Assembly (NCBI RefSeq): GCF_050948175.1
Contig: NC_135204.1
Coordinates: forward strand, 10,593,473 to 10,657,472
Direction of reading: 5' to 3'
DNA from: Xylocopa sonorina
Taxonomy: Eukaryota; Arthropoda; Insecta; Hymenoptera; Apidae
DNA length: 64,000 nt
The translations under genes and the position numbers were made by a program. The notes under the pieces were generated by a model that was not told where the DNA came from, searched no databases, and was given only the letters and a program-made list of their open reading frames with translations. Shown piece after piece: positions 52,701-63,178 of this stretch (position 1 is the stretch's first letter; every line of letters starts with the position of its first letter).

Positions 52701-53834
52701 TTTTTTTTATTCCAACCTTCGACGCGTTTGAAAATAACGAACGAATAAACTACCGAATCAAAGCTCTTTTCTCTTCGTATTAATTTCTTCTCTGCAGAAG
52801 CTTTTTCGGAAATGGAACGCAATTTTTCCTCGCAGCGGTGATTTTTTTCCCGGTACTCCAACCGAAGGAACAAAGGGGGAAAAAAGAAAAAAAATAAAAG
52901 GAAACCTTAACCGCATTTATTCAAACTTTGCCTCTCTCTCTGTGTTACTTCTATAAACCGTACGATTATTTTATCACGCGATTCGCAATAAAGCACTGTT
53001 TCTTATCCGAAGTTTTAAACGAGAGCGGACCAAATTGGTTGGCAACGTAACGGCTACAACTTAAATTGGAATAATAATTGAAACGAGAGAACGTTATTCT
53101 TTCTGAAAACGAACTATTTACGACTATTCTGTTCGGAAAGTCGCTTGAAATAATATTTCCAAGGGTGTATCCAATTTGTTGCTGTTACTCGATGCCATGT
53201 ACAATAATACGAGCGTGATTGCGAGCACGGTGATTCGATTTAACAGTGCCTCGCGTGCACCGACGTTTATCGATTTAAAATAATAACAAACGCTACGTGT
53301 TTCTTCATTTACGAAAGTAACCATTACGTACCCGCCATTACGGCGTATAAATGCTCTTAATAAATTCGAAAAGGAACCCCTTACAATCTGAAAACAATTC
53401 CTGGAAAATTTCTAACTGAAACTCACATTCTGTACCCAGCGATGGATCCATTTTTAAACCGTGGAATACTCGTTGTAAATTTCATACGATACTGTTATTT
53501 ATTCAGTGAAAAGAAGTCGCAAGAGACGCGCAACTTTCCGAACGCGGTGCATATTTAATTAGCTTAACAGTCGGAGTAACTAAATACAGCTTTAACCGTT
53601 ACGTGTCTCTTCCAATTAGCAGATTCGAATGAAAGTTTCTCGTTAAAGTAAAAACGAACGTACCGCTCTCCTCGTAAAACGATAAAAATCCTTCCGAAAA
53701 CCAAAGAAATTGGCGGAAAAATCGTTTCTAATCTACGATACGCGACCCTTTCGAACAAGTCAGCCTGTAAACAGTGAAAATGACGAGCGAAAGGGTGCGC
53801 TTAATTGACAATGTCTCGATAGTGGTAGAGACTA
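46721..53834. other. Non-coding
   Basis: A short AG run at 47214-47229 and A-rich runs near 51105. No exon was recognised on either strand, including for the missing ARID5 exons that should follow the 56489-56740 exon. Confidence 0.6.
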
Positions 53835-53903
53835 ACCCCAAAATCCACCCCAACATCCAACGAGGGACTGGCTGCGCCCTTTAGACCCCTCTGAAGGGTT
53901 TTT
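53835..53903 (+). other. Possible G-quadruplex (minus strand) and hairpin followed by a T run
   Basis: The minus strand has four closely spaced G runs (complement of CCCC, CCACCCC and ATCC at about 53835-53859), compatible with a two-tier quadruplex. On the + strand CCCTTTA (53877-53883) pairs with TGAAGGG (53892-53898) and is followed by TTTTT (53899-53903). That resembles a small hairpin plus Pol III-type stop. No Pol III promoter boxes or tRNA fold were found nearby. Confidence 0.2.
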
Positions 53904-55388
53904 GCATCTGCCTCTATATATACTATATAGCCTCTCTTAACCTTTTCCTTTCCTTTAAACCTTCCAGCCCCTTTTTACATATCTTTGGTTAACTCTTGTC
54001 GCGAAATATCGGGAACAATCGAAAGGACCCTCGTATTCTCTCACACTGAACAAGACTCTTACCCGCTCCGGCACATTATCATCGCAAATGTCATGTAAAT
54101 TATTCTTAATTCCGCGATAAAACCAATTTCATTAGATCCCTCTTTATTACGATAACGATCGCGAGTTACTTGATTAGCAGACTATGCATATTAATAGATT
54201 TATGCAAAGAGGACACGCGAATGCAAAAGATATCGGTCTTGCTCGTACGCGAAATTATCGGGTTCAATTAAATTATCGAGCGCGCGTCGTGTACCCGGGG
54301 AAAAAAAATTCGATAACACCGATACCTCGTTTTCGCGTTCCACTATTAGCAGGGGGAAATAAATCTCTATTTTATTTTACGAGCGTGCCACGGAATTCCA
54401 TCAATTTTTTAACTCCACCGTTCGCTTCTCGTTTCGTATTTTTCTCCGATTGAATCTATTCCCCTCGTCCCGCTCTTCATTTGCATTGTTATTTCACATT
54501 AACGAACGTAAATTAGCAATGACTAATTACCTACCGCGCCGCGGCGTTACATAAATCGATTTATGTTTTAATATTTATCAAAGAACAAGTTGCGAATATA
54601 TTTGTAGAACGTTGCAAAGAAGGACGTGCAACGAATGCGATTCAACCGCGACGCAAGCTCAACGGCGGAAGTTTGCTCGAAATGCGGTTTCAATCATTTT
54701 TTCTTCTTATAATTCTTCCCTCTAAATGCGTGCCAGAGACACGATGTTTCATAATTAATATCGCCAGATGGAAAGGTACGATCAACGCAGAAGAGAACTC
54801 GAAGAATCAAAAGCGAACTCGCGAAAGGAAGCGGTCGTTAAAGAAGGAGCCATTAGCATGTCGTTAGCATAATACAAGGTGAATTTGATTCCGAGTACAC
54901 GAATGTGCCCCGAACAGTATCGTGGTCGCAGTAATCGCGTTATTATAAGACGGATTAATCCTAGTTAAAACAGTACCTTTAATGGGAATCGTCAGAAATG
55001 AACTTCTATTCGACGCGCGTACTATATTAAATTAATTCCATTCAGGGGGAGGGGGAAGGGAGAAAAATAAAAAAAAAAAAAGATCAGAGCTGTGTGAAAT
55101 TTAACGAAGGTAATGGTCAGCGGTCGCGCCGAAATACTCTGAATTCACGTGAAATGCGGCCGCGTGAATTTTTTTAGACGAAACGTTGAAGCAGCAACGC
55201 GCAAAAAAGAGCCAGAACGTAAACCGGTTTACGACGTCGAAAAGCAACAACGCAAAAACAATGTACAAGGTACGCGTAGAGTCATGCATGTAGAAACGTT
55301 AGGGAAGATTGGTGAGTCGGACGCTTATCTGTTATTAATCATCGCACCGTGAAATAAATATTACAATGTCGTTTAATTGAGTAAGGAT

Positions 55389-55412
55389 AGAGAGAGAGAG
55401 AGAGAGAGAGAG
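55389..55412 (+). repeat. (AG)12 microsatellite
   Basis: A perfect AG run about 1.1 kb downstream of the ARID5-like exon in transcript orientation. Confidence 0.95.
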
Positions 55413-56219
55413 GACAAGTTCCCTTGCCGATTACTCCAACGTGCATAATGTTATGTAAACCGTGAAGAGTATATAGGAAAATATTTTTCGAACCGAGCAA
55501 CATTTTTCATTTTTTTTTTTTTTTTCTCCACGTCGTTGCGCTCATTCAGCACGGAACATGGAATTGTTTCGTGCAACGTGGCCGAGCAGATGAATTAGAT
55601 CAAGGTTGCATCGCATCGCTAAAATTAACCGGCAGAATTCAGAAAAATCCTAGGCATTACGACACTGGCAATCGTCCGGCGATCTCTTAAATCATTTCGA
55701 TTAGACGATAATCGTTGCTCCATTCGATGCGATTACTAATACCGCGCCGCGCGATGCTTCATTTTTCCGGTTTCGAGCGGGGAGAATTGAATTCTATTGT
55801 CCGATCGTTGGAAAAGATTGCTGAATCATCGGAAAGAAAAGTCATTGAGCAAACAGCATTAATTTGAAGACGCGTGAAATCGGTTCTACGGTTCACGTTA
55901 CTATTTACCGTTACTATTTATCTTCAAGATTTTAACGCTACATTATTCCGTTCGTCATACTTCGCATTAATTATACGTTCGCTTAATGCTATGCTTTATA
56001 TTACAAACATCGGGAGAAAAGGCTGGTTATTATCTTATCTGGGGCAATTAACTCGAATAAAAGATTACGCGGGAGTAATTCAGCTGGTTCTATCGTGAAA
56101 CGAGAATAAGGTTTCCACGTATTTCTGGAAAGCGAGATTTTCTATTATTATACCATTCGAATAAATTATGCTCGTGTATCTGACGAGAAGCAAAGAAAAA
56201 AAAAAGAGAAAAAACAAGC

Positions 56220-56253
<34 letters not shown>
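56220..56253 (+). repeat. (CT)n microsatellite
   Basis: A CT run with one TTT interruption, about 240 bp inside the intron that follows the ARID5-like exon. In the transcript it is GA-rich. Confidence 0.95.
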
Positions 56254-56487
56254 TACTTTCACAATAAAATCGCAACGAAGCAATCTCGGTTGATTTATCG
56301 ATTTAAATATTACTTTCTATTCTCTAGGCGCAGAAATAATTGGCAGAATAGAAGAATGCAGAAAGAGCCAGAATCCTGTTAAAGTTCGTAGACGGATTGT
56401 TTGAATATTCCAGTCGTTTGCTGCTTAGCGAAGCTAAATTTGAATAAAGAGGGGACGCGATATATAATAAAAGAGGGAAATCACTCA

Positions 56488-56489
56488 CC
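56488..56489 (-). other. 5' splice donor of the ARID5-like exon
   Basis: On the minus strand the exon ends GGAGAG and the intron begins GTGAGTG, a near-consensus metazoan donor. It cuts exactly at a codon boundary after the conserved HGE motif. In vertebrate ARID5 proteins an acidic stretch follows here, and it would have to come from the next exon, which was not found. Confidence 0.85.
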
Positions 56490-56740
56490 TCTCCGTGCGT
56501 GTCCCTTCGACCGTCCGGGGTGTTCTCCGGCAAGAAGTACAGCCGTAAAGATGCGAGAGGTTGATTCGGCCCCCGGCTGTCCATCCATAGCAGCTGAAGT
56601 TCCCCGATGCTGACGAGGTCGGCATCGCTCCACAATTTCGTCAGAAAGAAACTGCCAAGACGAAGCACACGACCGTTTCCTATTCTTACAGCTTTATAGA
56701 ACGTATACGGGCCGTGGCTGAAGCAAGCACCGCCCAATAA
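56489..56740 (-). CDS. Internal coding exon of an ARID5-type chromatin protein (N-terminal conserved region)
   Basis: This is a single 252-nt exon of 84 codons, phase 0 at both ends. On the minus strand it is preceded by a TTGCAG acceptor and followed by a GAG|GTGAGT donor; reading on past the donor gives low-complexity sequence unlike the exon. The translation begins LLGGACFSHGPYTFYKA. It continues through a LGSFFLTKLWSDADLVSIGELQLLW block (residues 29-52) to LASLRLYFLPENTPDGR (62-78) and ends DTHGE. This order matches the N-terminal region of vertebrate ARID5A/ARID5B, where a HGPY-FYKA motif is followed by an AELQLLW motif and a YFLPEDTP-GR...HGE motif. I recognised this from memory, not by a search. 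Family members are nuclear proteins with a downstream ARID DNA-binding domain that act in transcription and chromatin regulation. That domain is not in the window. The initiator codon lies upstream (higher coordinates), because the exon has no usable ATG before the conserved block. Coding status is strong; the ARID5 name is likely, and the exact orthologue is unknown. Confidence 0.87.
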
Positions 56741-56785
56741 CTGCAATACGGAATGTTATTCGTCAACCAACCGATTAATGTCTCT
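56741..56785 (-). other. 3' splice acceptor and branch region of the ARID5-like exon
   Basis: Reading the minus strand toward the exon, the sequence runs through ACATTAATCGG and TTGACGAATAACATTCC to GTATTGCAG. The AG occupies 56742-56741. There are plausible branch adenines about 25-40 nt upstream (CATTAATC, TTGAC), but the polypyrimidine tract is short. The acceptor is assigned mainly because conserved protein sequence begins immediately after it. Confidence 0.75.
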
Positions 56786-56797
56786 GGAAAGGCATAA

Positions 56798-56819
56798 AGA
56801 AGAAGAAGAAGAAGAAGAA
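56798..56819 (+). repeat. (AAG)7 microsatellite
   Basis: Located about 60 bp upstream of the exon's acceptor. In transcript orientation it is a TTC/pyrimidine run and may add to the pyrimidine content of the acceptor region. Confidence 0.9.
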
Positions 56820-57135
56820 AAGAAAAAAAAAGAAGAGAAAAAGAAGTAGCCGAGCGCGAGGCATCATAGTTGTTACTTTTACGTGAAACCGGACGGGCAG
56901 AAATAATACAAGGTTCGTTGTCAGTGAAACATCGAAGTAATTTTAAGGCCGGCGTCGAGTATGCTTATTTGTAAGCCGTCGGTTCGGTTTTATGGATGTT
57001 CGTCAAGTGAAACAAGTCGTTAGATGACTCATATCCCATCCCAGCGGGACTCATTTGTAACAATGCGCCTATATACTTTCTTTAAAAACCGTTTACCAAC
57101 AACGCCTACTTTTCTCTACACGTCCACTGACCAAC

Positions 57136-57177
57136 GATCGATCGATTAATTTATTTCATTAATTAGTCGATTAATCC
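57136..57177 (+). promoter_or_regulatory. Cluster of homeodomain-type TAAT/ATTA cores
   Basis: At least four TAAT/ATTA cores occur in 42 bp (CGATTAAT, CATTAATTAG, CGATTAATCC), the last of them a Bicoid/K50-type TAATCC. It lies about 400 bp upstream of the ARID5-like exon. AT-rich cores are common in this genome, so regulatory function is only possible. Confidence 0.2.
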
Positions 57178-57961
57178 ACAGAATCCAGAACGAATAAAAA
57201 TGTACAAGTTGTAATAAATTCGCAGCGATCCTTGTTCGACTGCGATTATGAAATTCTACTGTTCGGCTCGTCGATGTCCATTAATAAGCCTTGAGCTCAT
57301 TTACGGGAATGAGTAGAAAACGATATAACGTGTTTAACCACAGATAAGGTAGAAACTAATGAAGCTAAGGCAATAAATTTTCCAACGAGAAGAATATTAG
57401 CTATTGCGAAGCGAGGAGCGAACGACGGACGATCCGAGAAATAAAATCAGCCAGTTTGCTGAAATAACTTTCACGAGGACATTATAGAAGATATCTACGT
57501 TTAAATTTCATATCAGTTTTGGGAGAGCATAGATTATCGATACGATCGCGTTCTGGTTATTTATACTCGAGTGACGTTTAAAAATGTGCCTATAAAAACG
57601 AGTCACACTCTCGACCCGATAACGCCAGATTACATTATCGGATACATCGCGAACATAGACCAATTAAAATGTTAACAACTCATTTCAGCGAATCCTTATT
57701 ATTTATTATTTGTTATTTATTTCGTTTGTCCGTCCGCGAAGGGAGAAAGAAAGAAAGAAAGAAAAAAACGGCTCTATTAGTTTGTTAAAAAGGGAGAACA
57801 CATTTATTATTCGACGGAAACTAAAGAAGAAAATGGAAAAAGAAATTCGTCAAACGAAGCGTGCACAGTGCGGGTACAGTCCTGCGCATAACTCTCGATG
57901 AATTTCCTGTGCGAACTGCAAAGCGAGCAACGACTCGCATTCACGTCTTTTATGCCTTATC

Positions 57962-57993
57962 CCTCTCTCTCTCTCTCTCTCTCTCCCTCTCTC
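57962..57993 (+). repeat. (CT)n microsatellite
   Basis: A CT run with a CCC interruption, followed by CGCGCGCTCTC. Confidence 0.95.
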
Positions 57994-59633
57994 GCGCGCT
58001 CTCTTCTTTACTTCCAACCTTTTCTTTTTGCCAAGATTCAACCGTCAACGTGCGTGATTAACGAAGCACGCGAGGGCACACCGATGCGGTTCTGTGCAAT
58101 TCCGAATGCACAAGTGCATTGCGCGCACCGTGCGCATCAATCACGCGCAATCGCTGCCGAAATCGAATTTTTCGCGCTACTCTACGCCCTCGAATTAACC
58201 AGAATTAACAGATAATACAGTACATCTGGTACGATAGCCCCAACTTGGCGGATGCGTTATATCCGACGTTATCCGACAATCGTAGTAACGGTAAACGAAT
58301 TTCGTTAAATAACCATTGGGAATTGAAATACATTCAAGACCGGTTGAAACGTACATTACGCGTAGTTATTATTAAGTACGCGTATCTAATCTTACTCGAT
58401 AAATTATCCGGGGCAATGTCATTTTCTCGAAACTTATTTCAGAAACGTACTTTAGACAGAAACTTTTGAAGCAAGTTTCACTTCTAACACAGTTTCGCTT
58501 CTAATGTATTTGCCCTCTTACACGAGAAGGGAGCGAGATGTTATTAATTCACCGTATAATTTAATTAAAAGATACTCTACAATCGCGTCGGTCGGGTACG
58601 AGCAAACCGGGACGTACTTAGCCAAATGAAATATCAAATTTAGAAAAACTTGCGGCCCCCTCCACCTCGCTTTCATCGTTCGAAAAGACCATCTCGATAA
58701 AAGCTTCCAATTTTCAGATTGAAAGCCGAATCCCGGTAGAGAGATGGATTAAATTTGTTGCCATCGCGCGTCCAACGCCGACAGTTGATATCTAAACACG
58801 CGAACGGAGATCTTTGAAATTCATGCCTTTGTTAGCTACTCGCGAGATTTCGATCGTAGCAATGAAAAAGACGGAATATCCAACGGCCTTCCCTCGCTTT
58901 ATTCGCACGGTCGATTTCAAATCGATGACCGATTTCGATGGAAAGAAGCTAGCACAGAGACAAACCTCCGGTAATTTATTATCCATAAATCGCTGCTAGT
59001 CTTTGATCGCTGGTGAAACGCGTTATTCTCATAATTACGATTCACTATTCCCGTTTTTCAGCATCGAAGGGAAGAAAGGATGTATAATTAACGTCTAAAT
59101 ATAGACGGGTATAATAGTCTCGTTATTTAATTCCGATTCAAAGTGCACCAACATTACGGGCTGTTGTGCAAAAACACAATTACTTCGTTAACTCTAATAC
59201 TTCAATGGCTCAGCTATTTCCTACTGCGATTGCATCGAGTTTAATTGCCCGCTAAGTCAACCTAATAATATTCCGCTCTCGAGATATTACTACTATTCCT
59301 TCGAAATACAAAGATGGTTCGTTTCGCTCCGAAATATTCGTCGAGGGATAATCGATAACAGGCAGCGGCGATGATATAATTGAAATGAAAATAACCGGAT
59401 CGCCAACGCGAGCGTCACATATATACGCGACGACTCGCGTATCTTGGCCTGACGCATTATTTAATACACTTCTCGAGAAAAATAATAGAAAACGATATTA
59501 ACGAAAACAGAAGCAAACGAGGAGAGACGAGAGAAAAGAAGAAAAAAAAAAAAAAAAAATGCGTACGAGCATGATCAATTATGATGAATAGGGAATAAAA
59601 ATGGCCGGTTATCATTCGGGGCACATGTTCTGG

Positions 59634-59643
59634 CTGTCAATCA
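59634..59643 (+). promoter_or_regulatory. PBX/MEIS (Exd/Hth)-type composite site
   Basis: A second perfect CTGTCAATCA core, followed by AG as in the 4227 site, about 2.9 kb upstream of the ARID5-like exon in the gene's orientation. A ten-base motif can occur by chance, and the evidence is the motif alone. Confidence 0.25.
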
Positions 59644-60590
59644 AGAGGTCGGTTACATAATTGAATGAATAGACCGTGATAAACGGTAGCCGTTGAATGA
59701 GAGCCGCTGCCATAACTATTTCCAATGTTTTAAGGGTACAGTCGCGTGCAAGAGTTTCTCGTCGGTCAAGACACGGCCTGGCTCGGTCACCAATGGTATT
59801 TATAGCGTTAATCTCGTTTCTCCGCCACAGCTGCATCGCCAGCGAAACCCCAACGCCATTGATATCGCAATTGCATCTACCGGGCCCTTATTTTCTTCTT
59901 TTTTTTTCCCTCCTTTCCCCTTTTTTCTCCTCTCCTGGTCGGCAGCAACTTCTCCGGTTCGCGCACCCTTCCCTGCACCCTTTTCTATCCCTTCCGCTAT
60001 ACGCGTCCGCCGTAGTCACTTGGCTGTTGTGCATGGATTTTCGTGGCGCGTTCCAGCCTTCATTATTTACCCGCGCACACACTCCAATTACCATCGCCGC
60101 GTACCGGCTCTGCCAAATATTTCTCCGCGGCATCGAGAGCGACAGCGCATGTATTATTCAGCGTGCGTTGTCGATGCCTCGTTCGAGGCACATTTTATTC
60201 CTCTACACACAAGCGCAATGTTACGATCGGTTTATTAGTTATGCTCGTTGTCAGTCATGCCCAGTGGCGCTCAACGCGCTCTCTCCTTCGCGAAAGATAT
60301 GCTCCGAACCGAGATCGATCCCATCACGTTTACCATTCACGCGAGCGTACGAAATTAACGGGTTCCACGAAAACGCTGATTCAATTTCACTCCGAACATC
60401 ATCTCGAGAGCTACTAATCGACGATTACCAACGGCCGCTAAAGAACATTAATTGGACTCGACCGCGAATAAATGATTAATCGATACGCTAGGATTAAATT
60501 CGATAAGACAAAGAAGAGACAAATTTCACAAGCTTTTCGAAATAAAACGAGACGCGTACAGAAACTAATGCCTTTCTGTCTGAGAACCGC

Positions 60591-60601
60591 TACTACAACT
60601 A

Positions 60602-60676
<75 letters not shown>

Positions 60677-60735
60677 ACACTAGTACTACCACTACTACCA
60701 CCATTGCTTCTTCTTCTTCTTCTTCTCCTTCTTCC
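60591..60735 (+). repeat. Compound (ACT)n-(TTC)n microsatellite
   Basis: An uninterrupted (ACT)n run of about 74 bp spans 60603-60676. A degenerate ACT/ACC stretch and then TTC repeats (about 60706-60733) follow. It is the longest trinucleotide run in the window. It produces poly-L and poly-S translations in long open frames on both strands (60472-60861 +, 60438-60911 -), which are not genes. Confidence 0.95.
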
Positions 60736-63134
60736 TCGACAGAAGCTAGAAAATCTGTAAAAGCGATGCAAATGGGGCAAGGAAGAACGAAGTACAGAGA
60801 GAAAATGATTATTCCATGTAGAAATACCAAGTACAAATGGAATATCGTCTCATTTCTGTAATTGCTCTTCAGGGGAACTGGTTTCTGAGAGCAGCATCGC
60901 GCTAATCGCATAAAGAAGCATCTGCGAATAGCGTATCTGTGAATGGCCGACTACCATAAACCGTGTGCTACTCAAAAGTGTTAATCCTTTAACTGTGAAT
61001 AATTACGCTTGAACGAAAGGTGCGATGCGATGTAATTTTCTCGCTAAACGCGACTCTACTAACCAGCATTTTCCACTGGCTAACATTCGGTCGGATCGAG
61101 GCTGTTATTGTCGTTGATACCTCCGCGTTCGTAGAAATTCCTTTTACCACGAGCAACTTTGCCCCGTCGGAAAATGAAAAGTAGATTTAATCTGGTCGAT
61201 TTTCTTTCAACGATACACAGCCCAGGTAATTATCTTTCATAAATAACGCGCGCTATCTTTTCGTGCCATCTTTTTTGCTTTTATATTTCCTTTTCAGCGC
61301 GGCTGACGTGCTCGCGGTCGGACCACCGACACGTTCTCACCGTATCCGTATTGTTTGACATTTCCCTTTATATCGCGACGATGGTAAAAGGCCGCGGAGA
61401 TATTTTGACGAAATTAGAGAAATACGTATCCGAGCGACAAATATTTGAAATTGTAGTATCATTCTTACGTGCGAGTAATTCTGAGAAATCTAAACGAGCG
61501 TTTAAATTAAAATGGAACCGAGAGATACGATCGAGCGCGACGTCCACCCCGGGGAACGCGAAGGGTTTAAGGAACGAACGAGCTGAATTTTCGTTTCAGC
61601 TTTAATGTTCTACTTCGCTCATTATCATCCAAATGTTCTCTACGCTCGGCCACGGAAACGAAAATATCGATTTTTCTGACCTCCCAACACGTACACGCGT
61701 TTCATTTAAACCGCCGATTTATTTTTCACGATTAACCGCGACGGCCATTATAAATAAAACTAATATGCAAATCGGTTTGCCGAAGAAAAAGGCACCATTG
61801 AAAAAGTTAGCCGAAGACTGTTTAATAGTCATGAGACAAAATGTGCACCGGCGTGTATCCTTGGCTCGAGCTGGGCTTTGATAAAAGTATAGGTAAAAAT
61901 AGAATGTTTACTTTGCTTATCGATTAATTGTAAAATGGAAAAGGAAAAGAACCGCGAGTGCGCTTGTTTCGCGTCCGAATCGCATGCGTTGACAACGAAA
62001 AAAAAAAAATTATTTCGGTAAGAGATCGTGGAAAAAAGATTGCGCGCTCGTTAAAAAAAAAATATAATGCCTGGAAGAAAGAGAAAAAGAACCGACGGGA
62101 AAATGTTGCAAGCCAACGATGGCATTGAACAAAGGATGGAGATTCTAAGCGCAGGAAATTTCATCTTCTCATGCATATTAACAGAGGCAAGAAATTAATA
62201 CGACTAACGTATAGCGAGGCAGAATCTCTTCGACAATGTATCGCGATTATCGTAGGCATAACTAAAAAAAAAAAGAAAAAAAACTGCTTCTCGTTTAATC
62301 GTGAACACAATGAGACGCGTTATATAATCGCTCGCCAATAAAACGTCGAATTACCTTGTAACTCGCGTCGTGTAATCGCAGAAAGGGATATAAAAAGAGA
62401 CAAGTTGCCGAGTAATTTTCACGCTTGTTCAACTTGGTTACTCCGTAAGAGAGCGGGACTGTTAACATTTGCGTTTAGAACCGCGGATGGCGGGGAGGAA
62501 TGGGCCGAGTGGAACAAGAGGCGAAAACTGTCGGTAATGCTTATTTGCAACAATCCACCTGTTACGTAATCAATGAACTTGTCTGCTGTTCGAACGACCG
62601 TAAGGCGTAAGAACCGCGACGTGAAAAAAGATCACTCTTCTCGTCCCTTGAAAAGTAACTAGGATCGAACGATTGCCGAAATAGGGCAACCCTGATGGGA
62701 TAGTGCTATCCCTGACTAGTCGACGGAAAAGAAAAACGAGCGATGCACACTCGAAAGATCGGGGGAAAAAAAAAAAAAAGAAAAGGAGGTGGGGTGTGGG
62801 AAGGAAGAAAAAAGGCAGGATATAGGTCAATGCTCCCTCATCTCCCTTTATCCCCTGTCTCATTGTATACTCTCGCCGCGTGTAATCGCATATATACCAA
62901 GCTGTCCAGGCCCTCCCGCGATCTCTCTTTTCCAGTTTCTCTCTTTCTTGTTACTCTCCCTGTATCCGTTGTTCCTGCCTATTTGTCTCTCTTTCCCGAT
63001 GATACACCTCTCGAAGAGAAGCCACCGTGTTTCCCACTCGCTCGGACCCATTCAATTCTCTCCCTCTACCCGTCTCGCTCGACAGAATGAATTTTACTAA
63101 GCGTTTTAAGCGACCGTCACAACCGGTGACTCAC

Positions 63135-63178
63135 CTTCCAGACGTTAAGCGGCGAATCACAAACGAATAACAGATAGT
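63135..63178 (-). CDS. Candidate upstream micro-exon of the ARID5-like gene
   Basis: The minus strand carries a perfect 9-base donor (AAG|GTGAGT) at the 63135/63134 boundary. The frame that ends there at a codon boundary reads YLLFVCDSPLNVWK, so it would join in phase to the LLGGACFSHGP exon. Vertebrate ARID5B has an aromatic-containing stretch (LQW) just before the equivalent glycine, so a WK ending is plausible. Against it: the frame has no ATG, a TAA lies just upstream, and the only acceptor (AATAATAG, AG at 63180-63179) has a poor pyrimidine tract and implies an exon of only 44 nt. A perfect donor by chance somewhere in 7 kb is not rare. Treat this as a lead. Confidence 0.25.

Larger units (their letters stand above)
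53904..56487 (-). other. Intron sequence following the ARID5-like exon
   Basis: Inferred to be intronic because it follows the donor. It holds AG and CT microsatellites and a T run at 55509-55525. No further exon was found. Confidence 0.65.
56786..63134 (-). other. Upstream intron or 5' flank of the ARID5-like exon
   Basis: No second unambiguous exon. It contains a (GAAA)n run near 57744-57766, a 19-A run at 59541-59559, a pyrimidine-rich + strand at about 59880-60000 and at 62830-63080, and the features listed separately. The 260-codon open frame at 59697-60479 is not gene-like. Confidence 0.6.

Noticed and set aside
53795..53870. tRNA-like AGTGGTAGAG string
   Set aside because: No T-arm (GGTTCRANNCC), no acceptor stem and no anticodon arm could be paired.
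59697..60479. 260-codon + strand open frame, the longest in the window
   Set aside because: Low-complexity S/L/R/P-rich composition, overlap with a pyrimidine tract and with another long + frame, no domain, and no splice or promoter evidence.
60438..60911. Minus-strand frame with poly-serine and poly-valine
   Set aside because: It is the translation of the ACT/TTC microsatellite.
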